This document shows, one piece after another, positions 12,151 through 24,100 of a DNA stretch of 64,000 nt. This stretch comes from Oscheius tipulae (lineage: Eukaryota; Nematoda; Chromadorea; Rhabditida; Rhabditidae): assembly GCA_037178975.1 (NCBI GenBank), contig JASJZH010000006.1:6510001-6574000 (forward strand), in the 5' to 3' direction. Position 1 is the stretch's first letter. The number at the start of each line of letters is the position of its first letter. The notes below the pieces were generated by a model. It was not told the origin of the DNA and searched no databases. It saw nothing but the letters and a program-made list of their open reading frames with translations. The position numbers were made by a program, and so were the translations under genes.

Positions 12151-15130
12151 CTTACCTGAAAAATGGAAGTTTCCAAAAAAAAAGGAGAAATGAAAGAATT
12201 TACAAAAGAAATTCGTGTGGTTGAAGAGAAAAAGTGAAAACTGACAGGAACAATTGTAAGAGTTGGGCTAGTTGCCAAACATTGTGGCTACAAGTAAACA
12301 ACGCTCCGGGTCAATCGATATAACCATGATCTCAAAGCATGCTGTAGATTTTATTACTGAAAAACGTTTGCTTAAGTTATTCTGAGAATGCAAATTGAAA
12401 AAGAGCGTCTGATTCAACCTCGAAAAGTTTTATGCCGAAAATGGAGCGAAAACTATTTCAATGTCTTTGGCTGTTTTCTATGTATAAACCGATTCTAATT
12501 TTCGAAAAATCTTTCAATACTTCGGCTAATAGAGAAAAGAGTCAAAATAAACTAACAAAGATTGGTCACGCTTTCGCGATAGTTAGGCTAATGATAATCT
12601 GGAGGACGCGCCGTGCGCAGAAAAAGAGTTCCGAGATGTCATTCACCATAGTAGAGAACAAAGGATTTACTAGTTTTTCGAAGTGAACGGGATGCAAACC
12701 TTTGGCATCTGACTATGAAAGCTTTCAAACGATTGTACTCAGAAAATCAACTATTTTAGACTGGGACTGCTGGTATGCTTTTTTTTCTATTTGTGCAGTA
12801 AACCATCAGTTAATATTACAACTGTTCAGTAACTAACTCTTAGCTGGAAGCAGCACGACTTCGGTTTTAACAATTCTCTTACGGATGTACCAAATATGAT
12901 GATGGGACAGTTTTACTTTACAGATAGCAATGACACTGCGATGAAGAATTTGAAAGATCGAAAGTGGCTGTCAAACGCTTTCGTCTCCTCTTTTTTTATG
13001 GGCCCGATCACCATGATGCTACTGGAAATTGGTAGTGGTTTCTGGTCCAGTTTAAAAGTACAAACATACGTTTCAATAGTTTCAAAAACGGGAGTATCAG
13101 TACCTGGTTGTTGGAAGCAAATCAGTGTATGAATGGACTACTATATCAAGCAAGGTGTTGACGGTGGTACCCCAAGCGAAGAATTGGTACAAACGCATTT
13201 GTCAACGGGCAGCTCTACCACTCGCCATCAACGGCAAACATCGTTTTTCAACAGAGGATGTGGACGTCAAAACGCATATTGGCTACTGAGTTTATTTTAA
13301 TGTAATTGGGGGTTTATTGGGGCGTTTTAGACCGGCAAAAGGGAAAGAGAGACCGATCATCCAAGATGCAAAACAGCTGGAATCATTCATAAAAATGAGG
13401 TTTAGAGCGAGTGTTTTGGATCAGAGTGGACAACTGAACTGCAAAGATGGTGAACTTTTATAGGTTTTAGTGGCCAGACGTCCTTTTCAAATAACGGCTG
13501 TGAGTCCAATTAAGATTCCATGGCCTTCCAATTCCTCCCTCTCCCTGTTCAGCCGATCCAAAAAAAAAACTTCCATTGAGAGCATCAGCCGTTCTCTTAA
13601 CTCAAATAGCAGAGCCCACGGCGCTTATCGATCAGTGACCACTATGTTTTGACCGCAACTCCTGTTTTCCGCCATTTCACCTCGTCTTGCAGATTTTCTT
13701 GCCGCTCAAGCTGCAAAATGTGTACCGGGACACCCAAGAAGATAGAGTAGATAACTAGAGTTAAGATAAGAGTGACCGCAGTGTATGTGATAAGGAAATG
13801 AGCTGAGACGTGTAATCAAAGCAAGAATCTTCCTGAACGGAAAACATCGCAAAAAAGAAGATGTTTCCCGTCACAAGACGGCATTTTCTAAGCTAAATCC
13901 GGACAGCGGCTATCAGAAAATCGAATAGCAAATGTACATCTGCTTAATTAAAAATTAATAGTATTACGTTGAGAGTACCTCAGTCGATAATGATATTTCT
14001 CGAACCTTCCTCCATGCTAACATCACTTCTGCTTTTACCTTTTTTTCGATCTCTTTGGTCACTGTAGTCTGTTATGAACTTCTTTCTCTATTTTCGCGAG
14101 AAAACACTAGGGAACGTTCAATGTACAATAGGTCATCGGTCAATTCGCCCTTCTACCAAATGTTTTTCCGAAGTTTCTTATTGTATCACAACTCGTTCAC
14201 GTGCTTGACCTGATGTGGTCACTTGAACTTTAACCAAGATGGGGGGGGGGGCTGGATGTTTAATTAGGGATTTGGTCTTTAGGGACTTTGGTGCAGATGC
14301 AGTTTACTGTTTTGTTTGGGTCCTGTGCTGTTATCTTCCTTTACTTGTCTCAATATTTTGTTGACAGTGGCGGTATCGATTTCTAATTCGAAAAACGATT
14401 TTCAGGCTGTTGAAAGCGTAGTATGCCTGAAATTTTCATTAATTGCAGCTTTTCGCTTGCCCTCCGCAGTCAATTTTTTTTATTATTCTCTCCGCAAGAA
14501 GAACGTTTTCTTTGTGTGCAACTTTTTCTCTGGCATGTGTCCTTTTGATCCGAAATGAATTACTCTATGCTCCCAAGTAGTTCCTTCTCCTCAGTGTGTT
14601 CATCAATTGTCTAAAGGAGTGAGGAGATTACTCGCCGAATGCAATATTGATGCACGTGCTTCTGCCATTTGCCTTTTCTTTCTAAACTTAGGATTTTATT
14701 TATTATTTCGTATACTAACTGTGTAACAATTGCTCAGAGATAACTCGGTCTATCCCTACTGGTGTGTATGTGGATTACGGGTGTAATCAGTCCGCGGGAA
14801 CGGGACATCCCAGAGGGCGCTCCTAGGTCGAGACCCGTTCAACTTTCGCCTTTATTGTCATGGTCATTGTAGAGACGAAGACAGTTTCAATTTCTCAGAC
14901 GTGTTTGTCCAGATCTTATTTAGACACTCGTGATTTTTGTTCCGCATTGTTTTTAAGTTTTCCCCGGTGTGATCTGGATATGTTTGGGGTGCGGACTTTC
15001 ATTCTTGCACTTTCAATCCTTATCGTCTCACGTTCGTTGTACTTAGCCGCTTATCTCCGTGGGGACAGCACACGTATTTTGGATTGTTCCTTTTCTCTCA
15101 GCTGGAGCTCATTTCTATGTTTATTCTTTT
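12151..15130. other. Divergent intergenic region between the CCDC6-like and glutamate synthase genes
   Basis: About 3 kb separates two divergently transcribed genes, so it probably holds both promoters. It includes a ten-base G run near 14240. An open frame from 14860 reads into the glutamate synthase start without a stop and includes a hydrophobic segment (see findings). Short ORFs at 12432, 12896 and 14316 show no domain. Confidence 0.4.
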
Positions 15131-15135
15131 CAGTG

Positions 15136-18100
15136 ATGGTAATTCTGACAAAAAAACAACAAGAAGAAGCCGCCAAGGGTCTTTGGCTACCTCAACTGGA
15201 GCGCGATGCTTGTGGAGTTGGTTTTGTCTGCTCCATCCAGGGCATCAAGACTCATAAGGTAAACAGATCATATTTTCTTGTTAATAAGAGATTCCAGATC
15301 ATGCAAGATGCCAGAACTATGCTTGAGAGAATGGCTCACCGAGGAGCCTGTGGCTGCGACAATGACTCTGGCGATGGTGCTGGCGTCTTGGCCAGCATTC
15401 CAGATCTCATGTACCGAAAATCTGTCAAAGAGTAAGACTTTTGAACTAAAATTAGGAAAATTACCTTCAGACAAGAAAACATCAACCTACCTCCGTACGG
15501 TCAATACGCTACGGGTATTCTGTTCCTCAATGCTGACTCCTACAAACAGGCCAAAGTAGGATCGCTCTCTAGACCACAGTATCAGCCTTTTCAGGAAGCC
15601 TTCGGTGATCTCGCTCGTGCTTGCAACGTACGGGTCATTGCCTGGAGAAAAATGATTACGGATCGCACCTGCATAGGAGAAGAAGCTCGGAAGACTGAGC
15701 CACTGATCCGGCAAGTCTTTGTGACGGCAGACTACGCCACTTCGGACAGTGACCGATTCGAAAGGAATGTCTACCTCCTGAGGAAGCAAGCTGTGAACAA
15801 CATGGCTAAACAGTTGGTGGAATGCTACGTTTGCTCTTTGAGCACGTCTACCATTGTCTACAAGGTGAAAATAGTAGATAACCGTAGCAAGCAATTTTTA
15901 GGGGCAATTCAACACTCACCAACTGTACCGCTACTATGAGGACCTAACCAATAATGATTTCGAATCTCACATTGCTCTTGTGCACTCTCGATTCTCGACC
16001 AACACATTCCCTAGCTGGAACCGCGCTCAGCCAAACCGAATGCTGGCTCACAATGGAGAGATCAACACCCTTCGTGGAAACATTAATCTCATGAGGGCTA
16101 GAGAAGGTGTTATGTACAGTGCCAAATACGAAGAAGACCTTGACAAACTGTATCCCGTCGTTGAAGAGGTGAGCTTTTGGCATGATACAAAAAACATGTC
16201 TTTTTTAGGGCTTGACCGACTCTGGTTGTTTCGACAACGTGCTGGAGTTCCTTGTCAAAGCTGGTGACCGATCTCTGCCTGAAGCTGCAATGACAATGGT
16301 TCCTGAAGCTTGGGAAAAGGATGAGGTTCTATGACACTGAAACTTCCAAAACCGCTATATTTCAGGAAATGTCATCTGAAAAGAAGGCGTTCTATCGCTG
16401 GGCTGGCATGACCATGGAGCCCTGGGATGGCCCGGCTCTTCTGACATTCTCCGATGGTCGCTACATTGGAGCCATTCTGGACAGAAATGGACTGCGTCCA
16501 GCTCGCTACTACCTGACAAAAGATGACATTCTCTACTTGTCTTCTGAAGTCGGCGTCAACGACCACGATGTGGCAGCTGTCATAAAAAAGGTTAGTTTCT
16601 AACGGGGGAATAATTTATTGTCACCAAAGTAGAAGCTCTGCCGTGTCACTCTTTCTCGTGTCGCATCAGTCTACGTCTTGCTTAGAAGTCATTGTCGGGT
16701 CCATATGGGAGGCTGAAGATAGCACTTCGTACATTAGTCCAAAATACCCACCCAATGTAATCGACAGGAACGTATTCTCCTCCAAGATGGACGGGAATTC
16801 CGCCAACAGCTCTCTTTCCGAAACGCATCAAGATGCGGTTGGGCGCGGCTAGAGATACAGTCGAGCAGGCAACAAGCACGACCAAAAGAGCCAGAAGGAA
16901 GCGGATGTTAAGCATCGTGCCTGAATGACGTGAATGGGTTTGAGGGGACTGGTTGATGAGAAAGTACTGTTGAAATGAGACAGCTCCAAACACTACCCGC
17001 CCATTCCAATCTGGCTTGTTTTATAGTGAACGTTTATCAGAAAATGAGGAAGAGGCGTGGCTTTCGACGACAGTAAATTTGACTATGAGAAATTGTTGAA
17101 ATGTTTCAGCGAGACAATTTTGGCACATCCCAAGCCGCCATTTACAAAAAGGACAAATGATCTCAGGTCCACGTGGGCCAACATCATTTTGGTAGACATA
17201 GGCTGGCGCGAATTTGATCTAAACGGAAACTCGAGATCTCGCATGTTGGGACCAATGGCTTGACTTCATTGTGTGAAATATGACTCGGACATAAGTGTAG
17301 TGTAGTAGATGTTCCTGCATAAGAGAAAAAAAACAGGGAACCTATATAAAGAAAAGAATGGCAGAAACTCATCTCGGTTTTACAGGAGAAAGTGTTTGCT
17401 CACGGGGGCTGTCTAGGAACCGAAATCAGGGTGGATCCGCACATACTTGTCTTGACAAATTGCCTCTTGAAATCCGAATGAGAAAGCAGTTGCCCCCGAT
17501 ATACGTCGGGAGCATCTATCTACCGGGACATACGAGAAATGCGCAGTCGCGTCATGTAATCCCATAGTAGTCTATCCTCTTCTTGAGACGGTTACTAACG
17601 TTTTCCTAAATATATATGAATAGACAGTGAGAGGCAGGTCGAAGTGCTTGCTGCGAAGCACGGATATGAAACATGCACGATGTTGGAAAGCGCCATAATC
17701 TCGTAAAGTAACGTCACAATATTTACGACAACTTATTAAAGTGCGTTTTGGGACAGCATGAAATTGGATGTTTGTTTGACCTGTCTGGGTGGGACTATTT
17801 TTGAGCATTGACCTCCTTCCGAAAGCTATATATATGTTGCAGTTCAAAGTGTTTTTCAGTTCAAACTGTTCTGAACTAGTTCAAACTGTTCCAACACTTT
17901 GAACTAGTTCAAACTGTTCTATTTCAGTTCGAAGTGTTTTACGGCAGTTCAAACTGTTTTGAACTAGTTCGAAGTGTTTTTATTACCTTTCTTCTTATTT
18001 GTAAAGCGTTTTTGAGGATGTTTTTCGTTCTTATTTTGTTTCCATCGTACGAATCGTAAAATTATCAGCATTTTGACACTAGAACGACTTGACGAAACCC

Positions 18101-21100
18101 CCTTTAGAAGCTCCAACATCCCATTTTTATTACATTCTTGACGTCTTTTGTGATTCGTCGCTCGTACCATTCGCTCGTTTTGAAAAAGAAAAACTAGAAA
18201 TGAGCGAATAGGGCGAACAAATCAGAAAAACGTCAAAAACGTGAAGGAAATGGGATATTGGAGTTCCAGAATTGCCTAATGGGAACTTTTCAAGTCGTTT
18301 TGGTGTCAAAATGCTGAAAATTTTATGATTTGATTGATGAAAAGAAAATAAAAAGGTAAAAACATCCAAAAATCTGATAAAAACGCACCACAAATGACTA
18401 AAAAGAAATAAATACACTTTGAACTAGTTCAAAACAGTTTGAACTGCCGTAAAACACTTCGAACTGAAATAGAACACTTTGAACTAGTTCAAAGTGTTGA
18501 AACAGTTTGAACTAGTTCAGAACAGTTTGAACTGAAAAACACTTTGAACTGCAACATATATAAGGGACATAACCGTAATGCGATAATTATGACTTTTTTA
18601 GGCTTTTTTATTGTTACCTGCAATAACTTCACATCTAGTTTACGACTAAATTTGGCATAATGTTGTTGGTTCTGATGCAGAGTTTGACCAACTATGAAAT
18701 CGAGTGTTTTCTGATTTTTAAGGTCAGATGGCGCGGGTGGCTAGCGCGTCTGCTGTGCGAACAAGGAAATGATGTATTTTAAAGATTAAAAGGTTCCAAA
18801 AATTGCGGTGACATTAGTCACCTCTTCTGGATAGCTCATGGGGAAGAGATTGTGCATCAAAAGCGGAAAACATTCCCTCTTGAGTTCCCACGGGCCAGGA
18901 CAATTGGAATACTTTCAATAGGCTTAGAATTCTTTTAGGGAAGATCTCAGCATATAAGTTGTGGTCTGACCACGAGCTGAATATGATTATAAGAGATCAC
19001 ACCACGTCATGGAAGGGTCATTTTTGGGCTGCTCGTTATCTTGGGAGATCTCCTGCGAGAGTTTCTGAAAATATTCTAACAGCAGTTCATTTATTAACGA
19101 GATACAATAGATGAGTTTTCTTCTTGGTGTGGTTTGAGAATTTACTTGCCGAACCTCATAGTTCCCAGAGGATCCCGCTTTCCGAACCGCATTGTGCCGA
19201 AAGGTGTTCCTAAAAAGTGGTCCCGTGTTCGTATCTCTAATTAGAACTAACCCTCTTCGTAAGATCTCTTCCCAAATCGCATCGTGCCTAGGGGAGCGCC
19301 TAAATTATTTGTATAGATCAGGGTGCAAAAGGCTATTACGTTTTCCGAAGCGCATGGTACCCAACGGGGCTCTGATGCTCCTTTGCGTCTCTTCGTCAAG
19401 GGACCTCTTGTCGAGACCGGAGTAGTCCATGTCGTCATCGACGTAGTCTCGTTTCCCGAATCTCATAGTGCCAAGTGGGGCTCGCTTATTTGCCATTTCA
19501 CCTATAAGATTGCAAAATGTTTGAAAGTATCAAAAAGAATACTGTACCTGCAACAACAGCTACCAAGAAGAGGAAGGGGAGTAGGAGAGCGGTGGAAGTC
19601 ATGTCTGTTGTGTGAATGAGTGACAACTAAGGCGATACGGCGGTTGTATGGTTGACTGGACTGCTAACCGTGTTATGAACAGATTCCCTAAAAATTTACG
19701 CCTCTTTCCATGTGAACGCCCTCAATTCCTGTTGATAAATTCAAGGTTTAGAGACAACCTCGAGACAAGAAAAAGGAAAAATGAGCCATCCAGAAAATGT
19801 AAATGTCGGAGACTAGAAAAAGGTCAAAGTAACACTAAATGGGTGAAGTGGATGCTTTTGTACTGCTTCTTTTAGAGATTTCAATGGATAGGAAATGAAC
19901 ATAAGTCTGGCCACCAATTACTGGCACCACCTTCCTTTGTAGCGTTTCCGGACAGGTAAAAAGGAGGTGAAGTCAGAAAGACCAATTGGCACTACCTTAG
20001 GGTCAAAATAACTCCTACGCATGATGAATTTAGCTGCTAGATGACGAGAAAGACAGCCTCACTTCCTAGTATGATTTCAGAGAAATGAAAACGCGGCGGT
20101 AGTTGTCCAGAACATGTAACGAACATAAATCAGTCTTGGCTGGTGTGCACATGGCTAGATATTAACCTTCCACCAGATTGAAGACCAATTTGCTCATTTT
20201 TGAATGGTAATCCTTCGCTCAATAAACATCCTTCCAACACCAAGCTTTCTTCATTATTCACGAAGAAAAATATAGAGTTCGAACAAAGAGGGAATAGTTG
20301 GGGAAAAGGAGAGCGAAGGAGACTTCAGTAGTAGTCACCGGAAGGGTCGAACCGCTTACCGAACCTGAAAAATAGCTTGTTTATCAGCAACAGTTTTTTT
20401 TATACCTAATCGGCTCTCTAGGAGAACGCTTTCCAAAGCGGATGGGCTCCCCGCGGAAACGTTTCATCGGCATATTGTCGATACCCCTGTTGTATGCACT
20501 CATAGTGGAACCCTAAACTTTATATTCGAAACAGTAACTTCTTAGAATTACCAGTATACTGAGAAGGGCCAAGATCAGGAGGGAGAAGACGGTGCGGACC
20601 TGCATGTCTAAACTGAACAGAGGTTAGCGTGTTGATAAAAGCGATGAGAACAAGGAAGCTACAAAGTTAATAAGGAAGTAATTGGATGTTTTTCAGGATC
20701 GTCTGAAACCCGGAAGAATGCTTCTGGTGGATACCCAAGAGAAGAAGATTGAGCAGGATGTCGATCTCAAGATGCGTATCGCAGGTATGCGCGATCATAA
20801 GAAGCTCTCGCACAAGAGGATCTACTTGGATCTGCTCAAAAAAGACGATGTGGTAAGAAATAGAGAAGGGAGCACTTTGAGCTTGAAGAAAAACAGCTCA
20901 CTGCCTTTGGGGCCTTCTCAGGGAAATTGGGTAATGCACCTTTGCGTCACGAGAAAATGGAGCTCTTCCGCCTGCCATCACTTTACTTTGCTGTCCTTAG
21001 AAAGAAAACAATACACTTTTTTCTTGGACGCTAATATAATGCGAAGAAAGAATTATTTTACAGCTGTCTCACGGAGCTGTCACAAACGAGTTTCTCATCA

Positions 21101-24100
21101 AGTGTCGACTGGAGATATTAGGAATAGAGTCATCCAAGCGAAAGGATGTCCACCTTGACTCGGATCGTCGCTTGACTCTGTACGCCTACACGCATGACAC
21201 CTTCTCCCTGCTACTGGTACCGATGATAAAGGAAAAGTAAGTTGAGAAGTGCTCGGGGTCGAGACAGACACAAGACTGAAGAACAGCAACGTCTTTCGTG
21301 TTTATGATAATGAGTTTGCTGACGTTTGAGACGAAAGAGCTGTTTTAAATCTTCGCAAACGCAGAATAATTAATCGGCGAATCTTCCGCAGAGTGTCTGA
21401 AAAAGTCGGAATCTGGGAACTTGTACTTTTTACAGGAAGGAAGCTCTCGGCTCTATGGGGAATGATGCAGCTTTGGCCTGTCTGTCCGACTTCAGTCCTC
21501 TACTGTTCAGCTATTTTCAACAACTGTTCGCGCAGGTTTGTTTGGACAAAAAATAGATGATAGGGTGAAAGAAGCGGAGATTATCACGTTAGAGGACCAC
21601 TACGGGCCCAGATCGGTTTACTCTTCACCCGAAGGGTTGGATCTATTCGATACGCTTCCCTAATCATGCAAAAGGACACTGCTAGAGTAGGCGGCGGCAA
21701 ATCAGTGTGGTCTGATAGTAAAATAATTAGGAACTGGAGCAAGGCTCACAAAGACGCAAGCAACTGGGTAATGTGGGTAATCTGGACCGAATACTTCCAT
21801 AGCATGCAATGACGCGATTTTGTGCAAGGAAATCACTTTTTCGGACTCTACTAGATTCAAAGTTGAAACAGGGATCTTTTCAGGTCACCAATCCCCCGAT
21901 TGACCCATTCCGAGAGCAGATTGTCATGTCTCTGAGATGTCCAGTAGGACCGGAATCGAATCTACTGGAGCCAAATGCCGAACTCCAAAGCCGACTGATT
22001 CTGGAGCAGCCGGTGCTCTCGCTGATTGACATGGAGGTAAGGAAAAGAAAGTGACGTGCAACCGGTGCACGACAATAGTGGAGCCAATAGAAAACTTAAT
22101 GAGTCGTTTCTAACGCGTCTTGGCTCTTAATTGCCAAAAGCTTACGGATACTTTTTCAGGTTATCAAGAGAACGATGTACAGAGGATGGAAGAGCAAGAC
22201 CATCGATATAACCTTCCCTGTCAAGTATGATGTGAAAGGTAGGCGGAGAGAACGCATTTCTTTCGGATAATTGTCCTGTCTCACCAACCTTCTTCAGAGC
22301 TGGGAAATGATTAAAGGTGTCCTTCTGACGAAGGAAGCGGAAATGTACAAAAAGAAGGCGCGTGACGGCCATCCAGGGAATCATTTTTGTTAAAGACAGT
22401 CATTATTCTGGCTGTTATCGCGAAAACAATCAAGGGGGAAAAGGGATGATTAGGCTGAAGATCTATGGGCCGACACTTAAGAGAAATAGACAAGAAAAAT
22501 ACTTGCAGGTCTGGTCCCGGGTCTCGACAGAATCTGCTGTGAAGCGTGCACTGCCGCCCTGGATGGATATCAAATCTTGGTACTCTCGGACAGAAATGCA
22601 AATCAAGTAATTTTATGCAGGCAGACACAAATGATAAATGGGATTCAGGATAACGTACCTATTTCCACTCTTCTCGCCGTTGGAGCAGTTCATCAATGCC
22701 TCATCCGTCACCGTCTTCGAATGAAAGTGGCTATCTTCGTAGAGACCGGGGAGGCCAGAGTGGTTCACGATTTCTGTGTACTGCTTGGATTTGGAGCAGA
22801 TGCCATTTGTCCCTATATGGTCTTTGAAACCATGTACAGACTGAGACATCTCGGTCTTCTGGACAAAGAACTCAATGATGAACAAGTGAAAATGCGTGAA
22901 ATATGAATGTAACACTGTTTAAGGTGTTTCAAGGGTACCGACAAGGAGTCGAGAGAGGGATATTTAAAGTGATGGCCAAGATGGGAATCAGTACCCTTCA
23001 TTCGTACAAGCATGCTCAAATTTTCGAGATTGTCGGACTGGCTCAAGAAGTGGTGGACATGTGCTTCAAAAACACAGTATCCCGTCTTGGAGGAGCGTCA
23101 TTCGAGATTCTAGCAGCTGAGGCATTGAAACGTCATCGTGCTGCTTATCCGAAGTCGGAGTCGGGAAAACACACATATGGTTAGTTTACGCACAAGGCTC
23201 TTTGTCTCATCTTTCTCCGTATTACTATTACTCAAATATTCAAAAATCAAGAGAATTTAACTAGTATAGGTAAAAACATCTGGGGTAAAAACAACGGAGA
23301 AAATAACGCTCAGTCGAATTACAGATTCGAAAGCTGTGGGCAATTATGGTGAGCCATATTAGATTTGTGTGGCTTTTGTTTGTCTTAATGCTTCTTTTTC
23401 TAATGCTTGTTTGTTATTTTACCACTTTAGTCTCAAAAACGCTCAGAATGACTTAATTTAGGAGATTCGCGAACACTCGTGGCTACAGGAACTTATCATT
23501 GGAGAGCTGGAGGAGAGAAACACATCAATGAACCCGAGGCCATTGCCAAACTCCAGGTAAGAGGCTATACTTGGCTTTAATGTGTCATCACAAATTGCAG
23601 GCTGCCACGAAGCTCAATAACCCGAAGACGTTCCAAGAATACTCTCAAGCCTCGAACTTGGCTCAGAGATGGTGCTCTCTCAGAGGACAGCTAGAGATCA
23701 AGACAAGTACCAAAGTCACCATTCCGCTCTCCGAAGTGGAGCCTGCCAGCGAGATTGTAAAACGATTCGTGACAGGAGCCATGTCTTTCGGTTCAATTTC
23801 ATGGGAAGCTCATACTACTTTGGCCATTGCAATGAACCGCATCGGAGCCAAGTCGAACACTGGTGAAGGAGGAGAACGACCCGAACGATACGAAAAAGGA
23901 CAAGATCCTAATAATAATCTTCGCTCGGCTATCAAGCAAGTTGCTTCTGCCAGATTCGGAGTCACTTCATCCTACTTGGCTAACGCTGATGAGCTACAGA
24001 TCAAGATGGCTCAAGGTGCCAAGCCTGGAGAAGGAGGAGAACTTCCTGGACACAAGGTCACCAAAGGAATTGCCGATACGCGCAAGTCTACACCTGGAGT

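Noticed and set aside
18130-18417. 95-codon frame inside the foldback element, considered as a transposase remnant
   Set aside because: Low-complexity Phe/Leu/Ser-rich sequence with no catalytic motif, lying within inverted repeats.
18723-18765. GGTGGCTAGCGCGTCTGC, resembling a tRNA A box
   Set aside because: No matching B box or acceptor stem within tRNA distance; at most a decayed tRNA-derived fragment.
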